DNA of 55,064 nt from Akkermansia muciniphila (GCA_945861535.1 CAMAUZ010000053.1:1-55064), one strand, 5' to 3'. Counted from the stretch's first letter, positions 25,901 through 33,477 are shown. The notes: generated by a model from the letters alone, not told the origin. Numbers and translations: made by a program.

Positions 25901-26087
25901 GGAGGAGCGCGAGGGCGAGGGCGACGAGCGCGCCGGAAGTTTGGAGTTCCGCCTTTAGGCGGAAAGCGCGGGGAGTGGGTGCGCTGTGACAGTTCTCTAA
26001 TCGCGTAACGGAGGACGCCGAGCCGCCTAAAGGCGGGACTCCGAACGGGGAGAGGCGGCGGTGCGGTGCGGTGGCGGCGGTGTTCAT
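22902..26087 (-). CDS. Giant exported NHL-propeller protein, paralog B
   Basis: A 1,061-residue paralog of the next protein with the same domain order: propeller blades (LFLADTGNNAVRRLDL, ISDSGNHALRIF, VADTGNQQLRKI), a CHB_HEX-like FFTTDGTEPTTN module, a cohesin-like sandwich, a dockerin-like segment (YNAGDFGSGDLNNSDVNNVF ... DHQIRFLDWQIILLRSLRL), a second cohesin-like domain, a DADPDGDGVSNLTEFLAGTD loop and a FYRLRVLP C-terminus. The N-terminus is odd. From ATG 26087 about 50 residues (SPFGVPPLGG ... FRLKAELQTSG) are encoded by a palindromic repeat before the hydrophobic signal core (ALVALALALLLVLAPAHSHAQ). An internal start closer to the core cannot be excluded. It lies 32 bases after the secretin gene. 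Confidence 0.82.
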   Translation of the reverse strand: MNTAATAPHRRLSPFGVPPLGGSASSVTRLENCHSAPTPRAFRLKAELQTSGALVALALALLLVLAPAHSHAQVVADTLGGGPSQFNPTSSAGSADGDTGATAQFNQPAGLALDSSGRYLFLADTGNNAVRRLDLSAGQTTTLLAGLNRPVDVALDPAGNLYVLTQGDGLIRRYDSFGNLIATNNATALSSPTAFALDASGNCYVTELAGALRFVNATNRIVTTLAPVTAIPLAAPRGVVVLDNGNVAISDSGNHALRIFNPVTLALTTLTGLNGAGAINGGPSIARFNSPHRLAKAGGGFLVVADTGNQQLRKIAPDGTVSVLYGIAAANWYTGPDSFPGWVDGTAAVAEAREPEGVVVNGSGDVFVTEQFYHLVRKATGTGLTGPSGSSSGGGDTIGSSGITLNPPSLTLTPNSGYFPMGQLLTVTSSSTNVFFTTDGTEPTTNSTPLAISGGTGTIRWASPTNDLASLRLKAFVFSGTNSASTNLSGLAAPVTTIGIPPGYNATLAAGIGSTIVVPVVVNLRASDRLKSLQFRVEVTPNGAAPMILDQFRALPISSNDFIATITSDQAGAPTLVNSLGYTFGTTRGLALSMIGTNSNLSVSRFGVAAMLAVPLPPGAANGDSYQITVLQPSGTSDGLQTPVTLTPLASQTITVQSLAYLVGDTASSGWYNAGDFGSGDLNNSDVNNVFYASLGIRLPYSFTDAFDAMDAYPEDADGTVGGDHQIRFLDWQIILLRSLRLNGAPGLGVSTNNWSRGWAAGGVRTNGTTTLRASLVGRVVPPGAGEIWKRQALLGAGLVENVAPGSDVSVPVFVKIGALARLSGLQFRAIVSPVGLATPPLESAVQFVPLAAGALAPVNFTATQVGCAWNLGALNLAGQTRTVLGHLRFRIPAAAARGDAYRIQFANADGAPDLATQYEFETLSGAVWVGPAPRPVDGISDEWKIRFFGSVDDPRAAADADPDGDGVSNLTEFLAGTDPTDRASRPRLDASARLTNGRPDGLALRLLTAPGKLYVSEWSPSLVVPNWTPFATNSGDGYTADIPAPTAPGGTGFYRLRVLP
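25941..26045. repeat. Palindrome inside signal-peptide coding region, copy 1
   Basis: TTGGAGTTCCGCCTTTAGGC (from 25941) and CCGCCTAAAGGCGGGACTCC (from 26023) form the arms. Translated on the minus strand it gives SPFGVPPLGG and FRLKAELQTSG, in frame with paralog B. Same family as 28475-28580; related to 33186-33254. Confidence 0.88.
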
Positions 26088-26119
26088 GAGCGTGGCGGGT
26101 TGCGTGCGGAGGCCGATGC

Positions 26120-27802
26120 TCAGTTGCCGCTGTTGCCGCTGTTGCTCTTGTTGAACCACTGCTTGGGCTTGCCGCTGTCCCAGGCGGTGTCGGTCGGCTC
26201 ATTGCGTTCCACCATTTTGGTTTTGAGGAACGTCGTCGGCGTGGCCTGGAAGTCGTGTTCGGCGACGATGGTGGGCGTGATGAAGATGAGGAGGTTCGAC
26301 TTGTTGCGGGTCTTGGCCTCGTGGCGGAACGCGCCGCCGAGGAAGGGGATGTCGCCGAGGATGGGCACCTTGGTAAAGGCCTTGGAGTTGTCGTCGCGGA
26401 TCAGGCCGCCCATGACGAGCGTGTGGCCGCTGGGGATCGTGACCTGTGTCTCGATGCGGCGGATGGCGTAAATATTGGCCTCGTTGAGCTGGCCGTTGAC
26501 GGTCTGTTTGTCGGTGCCATCCACGCTCGAAACTTCGGGGATGACCTTGAGCGAGATCATGCCGTTGGGGGCGATGCGGGGCGTGACCTCGAGGATGGTG
26601 CCGAGGTTGGTGTAGGTGACTTCCGAGCCGGCGGGCGTTTGGGAAGTGCCGGGCGTGATTTTGAAAATCGGGAAGGCGCGGGTGACGGAGAGCTTGGCGG
26701 TTTGATTGTCGAGCGTCACCGAGCGCGGGGTGGCGACGACCTCGGTGTCGCTGTCCTGATTCAGGAAGGAGAGCACGCCGCGGACGCCGTCGGCATTGAG
26801 GAAAGCGACGGCGGGCATGAAGCCCATGGCGGTGCTGGCGCTGAGGCCGGGCACCGCGCCGCCGGTGAGCGTGGTGAGCACGGAACTCTCCGAGGAGGGG
26901 GCGGTGGAGGTGACGGTGCGGCCGCCGGGCAACGTGGTGGTGGTGGTGGCGCCGGGGGAATTGCGCGTGGCGGTGCCGGTGGTCGTGCCGTTGCCGTAGC
27001 CGAAGTTTTGTTTCTGCAAGGTGCCGGACCAGTCGATGCCCTTGACGCTGGTGGGCTTGCGCGAGGTTTCCATGATGCGCGCCTCGATGAGGACCTGCTT
27101 GGTGGCGGTGTCGAGCGAGTTGACGATGGCGGCGATGGATTCCCATTCCTTGTCCGTGGCGCTGACGACCAACTGGCTGGTACGCTGGTCGGGGGCGGCC
27201 TTGCTGCGGGTGCCGAGCAGGGGCGCGATGGCCGACATGATGTTGGTGGGGTTGCTGTATTTGAGCTGGAGGATTTTGGTGACCAGCGGGTCGGGGAGCT
27301 TCTCATCGCGGATGGTGACGCGGGCGATGCGGGTGCGGGGATCGCGGACGAGCTGGAGATTGTAGTTGGCGAGAATGGCCTCCATCGCCTGGTCGGGCGT
27401 GACATCGTTCATGCGGAAGGCGGGCACGCGATACGGCGAGGAGGCGGGGCGGCCTTCGGGATTGTTGGTGCTGGTGTTGGCGATGCCGCCGGAAACCTTG
27501 GGATCGAAGAGGACGTTGAGGTCGGCCTGGCGCGCGAGGATTTTGATCAGGTCCACCAGGTCGGTGTCATCGAAGGCGAGCTGGGTTGGCTCAAAGGCGG
27601 CGCTGCCGGCGGTTTTGATCGGCGGTGGCGGCAGCGGGCGGGGGAGCGGCGTGGGCGTCGGCGTGATGGACGGTGGCAGCGTGCTCGTGAGGGGTGGCGG
27701 CGGCAGCGGATTGGAGAGGGGCGGGGGCGGGGTCTGGGCGGTGGCGGCGACGAGCGTGAGCGCGAGCGCCAGGGCGAACAGGGGCAGGGTGATGATCTTC
27801 AT
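26120..27802 (-). CDS. Secretin (PilQ/GspD family)
   Basis: A 560-residue outer-membrane pore subunit of a type IV pilus or type II secretion machine. It has a signal peptide (MKIITLPLFALALALTLVAA) and a Pro-rich linker. An N0/STN-like domain follows (FDDTDLVDLIKILARQADLN, about 85-170), then an N1/NolW-like segment (LQLKYSNPTNIMSAIAPLLG, ending IEARIMETSRK) and the conserved secretin core (VMGGLIRDDNSKAFTKVPIL, GDIPFLGGAFRHE, SNLLIFITPTI). ATG 27802 gives the signal peptide; the longer frame lacks one. It is shorter than most PilQ proteins, with few N domains. It follows the GspC/PilP-like gene by 79 bases. Confidence 0.9.
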   Translation of the reverse strand: MKIITLPLFALALALTLVAATAQTPPPPLSNPLPPPPLTSTLPPSITPTPTPLPRPLPPPPIKTAGSAAFEPTQLAFDDTDLVDLIKILARQADLNVLFDPKVSGGIANTSTNNPEGRPASSPYRVPAFRMNDVTPDQAMEAILANYNLQLVRDPRTRIARVTIRDEKLPDPLVTKILQLKYSNPTNIMSAIAPLLGTRSKAAPDQRTSQLVVSATDKEWESIAAIVNSLDTATKQVLIEARIMETSRKPTSVKGIDWSGTLQKQNFGYGNGTTTGTATRNSPGATTTTTLPGGRTVTSTAPSSESSVLTTLTGGAVPGLSASTAMGFMPAVAFLNADGVRGVLSFLNQDSDTEVVATPRSVTLDNQTAKLSVTRAFPIFKITPGTSQTPAGSEVTYTNLGTILEVTPRIAPNGMISLKVIPEVSSVDGTDKQTVNGQLNEANIYAIRRIETQVTIPSGHTLVMGGLIRDDNSKAFTKVPILGDIPFLGGAFRHEAKTRNKSNLLIFITPTIVAEHDFQATPTTFLKTKMVERNEPTDTAWDSGKPKQWFNKSNSGNSGN

Positions 27803-27881
27803 GGCCGATTGGGTTTGGTTGCTTGCCCGTCGCGCGCGCTGCAAGGAACAGCCGCGCACGACACGCCGGGCCACTTAAAAA

Positions 27882-28604
27882 TTAAATGCCTTCTTTCAGT
27901 TGCAGCTCACGGTCGGTGGTCTCGCCGTCCACGCGGATGAGGACGGATCCTTCGCGGATTTCGACACAGGTGACGCGCAGGTCGAGCGGGCCGTTGCGCA
28001 GCAGCAGCGCCTCGCCGGCCTGCACATCGTAGGTGCGGGCGTTGGCGCTGATCAGCGCGAGGCGGCGATAGCCGGGGCCGACAATGCCGCGCAGTGAGAG
28101 GGTCACGGCCAGCGGAGCGGGCCGGGGCGGCTCGGGCTGGGTGAGGACGGGCACGGTCCCGGGTTGAGCGTTGGCAGGTCGGGCGACGCGGGCGGGGCGG
28201 CGGCGGCTGTGGGGGAAAAACGGATCGATGCCGGTGCCGGGTTCATCGACGAACACGGCGACGGGAACGCCGGGCACGACGACTGGCTCGGGCACGGACA
28301 TGCGGGAGGAGGCATGTGCGGCAATGGTCGAGGCGGTGGCTTCGGGCTGGGTGCGGGCTTGGGCGGAGGAAAGGGCGAGGAGATTTTTCATCGGCGGCCG
28401 CGGGGCGTCGGCGGCGCGCGCGGCGGGGAGGGTGAGGGAGAAGAGAGCGAGCAGCGCGAGCAGTGTGCCGGGAGTTCGGAGTTCCGCCTTTAGGCGGCGA
28501 GCGCTGCGAATACCGGTGCGGGTCGAATTGCTCGGCGGGAGTGCTGCAAGCGTCGCGCCGCCTAAAGGCGGGACTCCAAACGGGGAGAGGAGCGCAGTGT
28601 TCAT
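27882..28604 (-). CDS. PilP/GspC-like inner-membrane-secretin linker
   Basis: A 240-residue protein. The C-terminal ~75 residues (VTLSLRGIVGPGYRRLALIS ... YDVQAGEALLLRNGPLDLRV) match the HR domain of GspC/PilP, which bridges the PilNO inner-membrane complex to the secretin. A Pro-rich linker precedes it. The start ATG 28604 overlaps the pilO TGA as ATGA, so it is well supported. The first ~45 residues, including SPFGVPPLGG and RRLKAELRTPG, are therefore encoded by the palindromic repeat at 28475-28580. The hydrophobic core (GTLLALLALFSLTLPAARA) begins only at about residue 46, after an unusually long basic N-terminus. Confidence 0.8.
   Translation of the reverse strand: MNTALLSPFGVPPLGGATLAALPPSNSTRTGIRSARRLKAELRTPGTLLALLALFSLTLPAARAADAPRPPMKNLLALSSAQARTQPEATASTIAAHASSRMSVPEPVVVPGVPVAVFVDEPGTGIDPFFPHSRRRPARVARPANAQPGTVPVLTQPEPPRPAPLAVTLSLRGIVGPGYRRLALISANARTYDVQAGEALLLRNGPLDLRVTCVEIREGSVLIRVDGETTDRELQLKEGI
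28475..28580. repeat. Palindrome inside signal-peptide coding region, copy 2
   Basis: Arms 28475-28497 and 28558-28580 contain GTTCCGCCTTTAGGCGG and CCGCCTAAAGGCGGGACTCC. It lies entirely within the first 45 codons of the PilP/GspC-like gene, and its flanks share the CGGGGAGAGG text with copy 1. Confidence 0.88.
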
Positions 28605-29197
28605 GGCTTGGCCGCGGCGAGGGCGGTGGGTTTCACGAGGGCGACGATGTCCATGCGGAAGTTGAGTTTCTCGGGGTCGTCGTGCTGCACGGTTTCGCTG
28701 GGGAGGACTTCGAGATTTTGCACGAAGAGGAAGGGCTGGCTGTTTTCAAACGCGGCGAGGAAGCGGCCGAGATCGTGGTAGTAGGCGCTGCCGCGGACGT
28801 TGTAGCGGACGGATTTGTAGGGGAAGTCGGGGAGGAGCGTGGCCTTGATTTCCTCGGGCTGGCTGAACACGGGGATGTCCACGCGATAGGCCAGCTTGAA
28901 GCGATTGATCGTGTTGATGATCCAGAAATAGAGGTCGCCCGAGGCCATGCCGTCGTCCTCGGTGGTCGCGAGTTTGCGCGTGGCGGCGGCGAGCTTCTCT
29001 TCGATGGCCGCGGTCTGGGCGAGTTTCTTCTGGGCGTCGGCGACCTTGTCGGCGGTCTCGCGGGCCTTGGTGAGCTTGAGCGCGATGTGATCCTGGAGGG
29101 TGGCGATGAGGAGGAACCAGATGAGCGCAATCGCCACGCCGGTCAGGACGGCGATGAGGATGAGCTTCTGCTTTTTGTCCGCGGTGAGGGTGTTCAT
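28601..29197 (-). CDS. pilO: Type IV pilus assembly protein PilO
   Basis: A 198-residue bitopic inner-membrane protein with a short cytoplasmic tail and a transmembrane helix (about 12-33). A periplasmic coiled coil (about 38-80) follows, then a ferredoxin-like fold with the characteristic VRYNVRGSAYYHDLGRFLAA and a hydrophobic QPFLFVQNLEVLP strand. It pairs with PilN. It starts one base after the pilN stop, and its TGA overlaps the next gene. Homology is recognised by fold and gene order more than by strict motifs. Confidence 0.85.
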   Translation of the reverse strand: MNTLTADKKQKLILIAVLTGVAIALIWFLLIATLQDHIALKLTKARETADKVADAQKKLAQTAAIEEKLAAATRKLATTEDDGMASGDLYFWIINTINRFKLAYRVDIPVFSQPEEIKATLLPDFPYKSVRYNVRGSAYYHDLGRFLAAFENSQPFLFVQNLEVLPSETVQHDDPEKLNFRMDIVALVKPTALAAAKP

Positions 29198-29198
29198 G

Positions 29199-29876
29199 TC
29201 AGCGCACCTTTTCGGGGAACGAGCACTCGAGGGTGAAGCCGACGAACGTCCGGGTCAGGTCGTCCTTGTCCACGGTCGGCTGGGAAAAGCCCTTGAAACG
29301 AAAACTGTTGGGGTCGGGCAACTGGGATTTGAAATACGGCAGCGCGGCGAGCTGCTCCTTGAACTTGCTGTAATTCTGCTCGGTGGGATTGCCGTAATCC
29401 TTGGCCGAGAGCGCGAAGGCGATCTTCTCGGTGGTCGTGGCCGGCGTGGCGGGAATGCGGGTCTTGCCGACGACGCGGGACTTGGTGGCCTCGGTGTATT
29501 TGTAGGATTGATCCACGCGGAAGCCGGTGACGCTGACGTTGTTGACCATGACCTGCTGGAGGGCGTTGAGCGTGTTGGCCCACAGGAAACGGCTGGCGGC
29601 AAGCTGCTGGAGGGCGGCGAGGCGGCCTTCGATTTCCTTGATCTGATTGAGGTTCTGCGTGAGCTGGTTGAATTCCTTCTCGAGCTTGCGCCAGTCATTT
29701 TCGCGGGCCTCGAGTTCGGCCCCGGCGTGCTGGAGCCGGATTTGCAGAAACGCGGCGTAGGCGAACACCAGACCGACGGCCACGGCGGCGGCGAGGAACG
29801 CGCGCTTGACGGGATCGCGGCGGCGCAGGTCTTCGGCGAGTTGTTCCTCGGCCAGAAAATTGATGCGGATGGGCAT
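29199..29876 (-). CDS. pilN: Type IV pilus assembly protein PilN
   Basis: A 225-residue bitopic protein. It begins with the PilN cytoplasmic motif MPIRINFLAEEQ, which in the family docks on PilM, followed by a transmembrane helix (about 27-47), a coiled coil (about 50-95) and a periplasmic alpha-beta domain (NNVSVTGFRVDQSYKY...). It lies three bases after pilM. Confidence 0.85.
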   Translation of the reverse strand: MPIRINFLAEEQLAEDLRRRDPVKRAFLAAAVAVGLVFAYAAFLQIRLQHAGAELEARENDWRKLEKEFNQLTQNLNQIKEIEGRLAALQQLAASRFLWANTLNALQQVMVNNVSVTGFRVDQSYKYTEATKSRVVGKTRIPATPATTTEKIAFALSAKDYGNPTEQNYSKFKEQLAALPYFKSQLPDPNSFRFKGFSQPTVDKDDLTRTFVGFTLECSFPEKVR

Positions 29877-29879
29877 AGG

Positions 29880-30968
29880 CTAAAAAGTGGCGATGGCCCC
29901 GCCGACGGCGATGGCGAGCTGGGGCGCGAGGTTTTCGATTTCACCGAGTTGTTCGGGCGGCAGCGCGAATTGCAGAAAGCTCAGCGGATTCCAGGTCTGG
30001 CAGGGCACCATCAGCTCGGACTGGAGGGCCTGCACGGCGGGCTCCAGCAGCGACAGACCGCCGGAGAAAAAGGCCTGGGCGACCTGCTTGTCTTCCTGGT
30101 GCTCGAAGAAATCGATCGACGCGCGCAGCTCGCGGCCTAGGGGAATCAGGAGCTGCGGCAGGATGGGTTCGAGGTCGGCGGCGGGAACGTGCTGGAGGCC
30201 GCCGAGGGCTTTGACATTGATGCCGAGCGCCTCCTGCACGCCTTGCACGATGCGGGCGGAACCGAAGTTGACGATGCGGTTCAAGATGAGCTGGCCTTTC
30301 AGCAGGATGCTGATGGTCGAGGTCTTGGAGCCGATGTCCACGAGCGCGACGACGGCGGAGGTGAAGGCCTCCGGGAACGCCATTTCAAACGCGTTGGTGG
30401 GCGCGATGAGGCTGCTGGTGACGGTGTCGAGCGACAGTTCGGCCTGCCGGGCGGCGGCGCGCAAATCGTCGAGCAACTGGCGTTTGACGCCGCCGACGAG
30501 CACGCGGCACTTCTGCGGCGCGCGACTGGTCTCGGGCTTCTTGGTTTCTGTCAGGAGCGACTGGAGGTGGCAGTCGAAGACATGATCGGGGAGGTCCTGC
30601 TGGAGGTAGGTCTTGGAGCCGAGCTTGAGCATGATGCGCAGGTCGGTCACCGGCACCATGGGCATGTCGGCGTGGCGCAGCAGGGCGTCGTTGGGACCGA
30701 CGACGAGCGTGATGCGGCGGGTCTTGGCGCCGGTGGCGTTGACGACGGCGCGCAGATGCGGGCCGAGAATATCGGGGGCGTACGGATTGGTGGCCGAGGG
30801 CGTGTCGAGGCGGGCGTAGCCGGCGAGGAGGCAGCGGTCGGATTTGCGCTGGAGGTAAACGGCCTTGGTGTGCTCGACGCCGAGGTCGATGGCGACAATG
30901 TTTTCGCGCCGTTTCGAATGGCTCGAACGGCCGAAGAGGGAGGCAACCGAATTTCGCAGCAGGCTCAT
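29880..30968 (-). CDS. pilM: Type IV pilus assembly ATPase-like PilM
   Basis: A 362-residue actin/FtsA-fold cytoplasmic protein. Phosphate-1 is IVAIDLGVEHTKAVYL, the second nucleotide loop is ALVDIGSKTSTISILLKG, and the C-terminal half includes the ELRASIDFFEHQ helix typical of PilM. It forms the cytoplasmic ring that binds the PilN tail. It is the first gene of the minus-strand unit pilM-pilN-pilO-pilP-like-secretin-propeller B-propeller A. The upstream divergent gap holds a palindromic repeat. PilB, PilT, PilC and PilD genes are not in the window. Confidence 0.9.
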   Translation of the reverse strand: MSLLRNSVASLFGRSSHSKRRENIVAIDLGVEHTKAVYLQRKSDRCLLAGYARLDTPSATNPYAPDILGPHLRAVVNATGAKTRRITLVVGPNDALLRHADMPMVPVTDLRIMLKLGSKTYLQQDLPDHVFDCHLQSLLTETKKPETSRAPQKCRVLVGGVKRQLLDDLRAAARQAELSLDTVTSSLIAPTNAFEMAFPEAFTSAVVALVDIGSKTSTISILLKGQLILNRIVNFGSARIVQGVQEALGINVKALGGLQHVPAADLEPILPQLLIPLGRELRASIDFFEHQEDKQVAQAFFSGGLSLLEPAVQALQSELMVPCQTWNPLSFLQFALPPEQLGEIENLAPQLAIAVGGAIATF

Positions 30969-31465
30969 CGCAATTTATTTCTTCCACCCTATCGGCGCGG
31001 CGGGCGGCGGCCTTTAGGGGGCGCTGGCCGGAAGTCGGGGCGGACCACTCGGGGGGGAAACCGCGGTCGCGCGCGGCGTAACTGGCTGTGGCGCGGGCGC
31101 ATGGGGGCGCCGGGCGGGGCGTTTTGGCGGCGCGATGGCAAAGGGGCGGAACGCGAAAAAGAAATGGCGGGGTGCCCGGAGGGGCGGAGCGGACTTGTAG
31201 CGCAGGTTTCCAAACCTGCTGTGTCGCGGGTTTCTAAACCCGCTGGACATGCGGCGACCCGCAACGCCGCGACTGGTCGTACGCGCCTGAAAACCCGCCG
31301 CCGCCGCCGATTTGGAAATCGGCGATACAGCAGGTTTGGAAACCTGCGCTACGGGGGCAGGACGCGGATGCGCTCAACGCTAGCCGATGAATCACCCCCG
31401 CCTGCCACCGTCACTCTCCGCTCGCAACCGGCGGCCAAGCTGGGCCCCGGCTGCGGATTTGAACC
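30969..31465. other. Divergent gap, pilM / PQQ-type gene
   Basis: No gene. It is G-rich on the plus strand and contains the palindromic element 31197-31352. Promoters for the pil unit and for the propeller gene should be here, but none is evident. Confidence 0.55.
31197..31352. repeat. Four-hairpin palindrome, GTAGCGCAGG family, copy 1
   Basis: The outer arms 31197-31222 and 31327-31352 are perfectly complementary over 26 bases. Inside are four separate small hairpins: CAGGTTTCCAAACCTG, GCGGGTTTCTAAACCCGC, GCCGATTTGGAAATCGGC and CAGGTTTGGAAACCTG. The same design recurs at 45216-45371. Confidence 0.93.
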
Positions 31466-32752
31466 ATGATTACCAATTTTACGAACTTCGTTTCCCGCGC
31501 CCGCACCGGCGCTTTTGCGCTGCGCCTCGTCCTCTCCCTCGCTGCCAACGCGGCGTTCGCGGGCGACGACTGGCCGCAGTTTCGCGGCCCGCTGGGCAAC
31601 GGCCATTCCGATGCTACGGGCCTCGCGCTCACCTGGAGCGACACGCAAAATGTTAAATGGAAAACCGCCCTGCCCGGCGAAGGCTGGTCGTCGCCCGTCA
31701 TTCTCGGCAACCAGGTCTGGATGCAGACCGCGCTCGACAACGGCAAGTCCCTGCGCGCTGTCTGCGTGGACAAAACCGCTGGCAAGCTCCTCCACTCGAC
31801 CGAGATTTTCTACGTCGAGGCGCCCGAGGAAAAACACGCGCTCAACAGTCACGCCTCGCCCACGCCCGTCCTCGAGGCCGGTCGCGCTTACGTCTTCTTC
31901 GGCATGTACGGCGCGGCCTGTCTCGACACGGCGACGGGCAAGGTTCTCTGGAAAAACACCGCGCTGAAACACGACCACGACAAGAACGGTCCCGGCAGTT
32001 CGCCGTTGCTGTACGGCGATCTGCTCATCCTCACCTGCGACGGCACGGAACAGCAGTATCTGGCCGCGCTCGACAAAAAGACCGGCGAACTGAAATGGAA
32101 AACCATCCGCAGCAACGCCAAGGAACTCGCCGCGAAAAATTTCCATTTGCGCAAGGCCTACCACACGCCGGAGATCATCACGGTGGGCGGGCGTGATCAG
32201 CTCGTGAGCATGGGCGCCTTTCGCGTCAGCGGACTGGAGCCGTTGAGCGGCCGCGAGATCTGGGCGGTGGACGTGCCGGGCTTCTCGAACGTGCCGCGGC
32301 CGGTCTATGGCGAGGGATTGCTCTTCGTCGCCACCGGTTTCATGAAGCCCGAGCTGTGGGCGATCCGTCCCGATGGCGAGGGCGTCGTCACCAAAACCCA
32401 CGTCGCGTGGAAGGTCAGCAAACAAGCCCCCGCCAAGCCTTCGCCGCTCCTCGTGAACGGCCGGCTCTACGTCATTTCCGACGGCGGCATCCTCACCTGT
32501 CTCGATGCGAAAAGCGGTAAGGAGGTCTGGAGTGAGCGGCTCGAGGGCGAATATTCCGCGTCCCCGATTTACGCCGACGGGCACCTGTTCTTTTGCAATC
32601 AGCGCGGCGCGACCACCGTGGTGAAGCCCGGCGACAAGCTGGAGAAAGTGGCCACCAACCTGCTCCCCGACGGCCTCATGTCCTCGCCTGCGATCAGCGG
32701 CAAGGCGCTGTTCCTGCGCAGCAAGACGCAGCTCTATCGAATCGAGAAATAG
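31466..32752 (+). CDS. PQQ-like beta-propeller protein
   Basis: A 428-residue exported protein with a signal peptide (about 1-32, ending NAAFAGDDW). It has tandem PQQ-type propeller blades in which a Trp closes each blade (DTATGKVLWKN, DKKTGELKWKT, LDAKSGKEVWSE). It opens with the DDWPQFRGPLGNGHS motif that is common in planctomycete and verrucomicrobial quinoprotein-like proteins. No catalytic residues of alcohol dehydrogenases are evident, so it is probably structural or a binding protein, as in BamB-like propellers. It stands alone downstream of a repeat-rich gap. Confidence 0.88.
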   Translation: MITNFTNFVSRARTGAFALRLVLSLAANAAFAGDDWPQFRGPLGNGHSDATGLALTWSDTQNVKWKTALPGEGWSSPVILGNQVWMQTALDNGKSLRAVCVDKTAGKLLHSTEIFYVEAPEEKHALNSHASPTPVLEAGRAYVFFGMYGAACLDTATGKVLWKNTALKHDHDKNGPGSSPLLYGDLLILTCDGTEQQYLAALDKKTGELKWKTIRSNAKELAAKNFHLRKAYHTPEIITVGGRDQLVSMGAFRVSGLEPLSGREIWAVDVPGFSNVPRPVYGEGLLFVATGFMKPELWAIRPDGEGVVTKTHVAWKVSKQAPAKPSPLLVNGRLYVISDGGILTCLDAKSGKEVWSERLEGEYSASPIYADGHLFFCNQRGATTVVKPGDKLEKVATNLLPDGLMSSPAISGKALFLRSKTQLYRIEK

Positions 32753-32970
32753 CGGGCAGGGCGGTTGCGAAGCAGCCGTGTAGAAGTGGGCAGGGCGCGC
32801 CTGGCCATGACGGGCGGCTCGGCAAACGCGCGGGCGATCTGAACCTGCGAGGCGTCCCATCGGCCATGCGCTGGCTGGAGAAGAGGCGGAAGGCGGCGAG
32901 CTCAGCGGCCCGATGCGAGCAGACCGGCAGCCGGCCATCGGCGTTGACCCGGGAAACGGCAGTCAAGGCG

Positions 32971-33099
32971 AACCACGAAAAGCACGAAAACAAACGGCGG
33001 AACCGTGATTGGCTGGCGCCGAATTCCCTCACCAGCCCGATGAAACCGCCCGATTCCTCAAGCCCTTCTGCTTTCGTGTCTTTCGTGTCTTTCGTGGTT
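32971..33099. repeat. Inverted repeat of CACGAAA type
   Basis: AACCACGAAAAGCACGAAAA at 32971-32990 pairs imperfectly with TTTCGTGTCTTTCGTGGTT at 33081-33099. Short CACGAAA units are repeated within each arm. Confidence 0.75.
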
Positions 33100-33185
33100 C
33101 CAACTGCCTTTTCCAAGTTGACCGGTCGCCGCCGGACTTTCCTGAGAGCGTGTTTGAAAAGTCGCGTGAGCCGCGCGGGACAGGG

Positions 33186-33254
33186 TTTGGAGTTCCGCGT
33201 TTACGCGGCCCGCTGACCCGCACCGCCCGAACCGCGTAAACGCGGAACTCCAAA
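33186..33254. repeat. Perfect palindrome, CCGCGTTTACGCGG variant
   Basis: Arms 33186-33208 and 33232-33254 are complementary over all 23 bases and begin TTTGGAGTTCCGCG. It belongs to the family inside the signal-peptide regions, but both stem positions are swapped (CCGCCTTTAGGCGG becomes CCGCGTTTACGCGG), so pairing is preserved. Confidence 0.92.
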
Positions 33255-33440
33255 CCGGGGTTTTCAAACGGGCTCGGAGCCTTCGATCACGCGCGGTGCC
33301 GGGCGTGGGATGAAACTGGGTGGCGGCCAACCACGATGCGGCCCTTTGTTCTCGGGCCTTTCACATCGTTCGTGGTCCACCTCAACTGCCTCCTGTTAGC
33401 CCCTCGCCTGCACCGGTCCGCCGTTCACCCGCTTTTGGTC

Positions 33441-33477
33441 CTTCCCTTAAGCTTTGAGCTTTATTCTTTGAGCTTCG
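33441..33477 (-). repeat. AGCTCAAAG 3'-end repeat after argD
   Basis: It begins 21 bases beyond the argD stop on the minus strand and is in the sense orientation, with AAGCTCAAAGAATAAAGCTT-type text. Slightly diverged member of the family. Confidence 0.88.

Noticed and set aside
21279-25958. Two long plus-strand frames opposite the giant propeller genes
   Set aside because: The opposing frames carry signal peptides and repeated domains; these are Arg/Gly/Ala-rich shadows.
31440-31470. GGATTTGAACC resembling a tRNA T-arm on the minus strand
   Set aside because: Flanking bases do not form the T stem and no acceptor or anticodon stem is present.
7697-33477. AGCTCAAAG repeats as a dispersed CRISPR
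   Set aside because: Copies are far apart, palindromic, in both orientations and without regular spacers; no cas genes.
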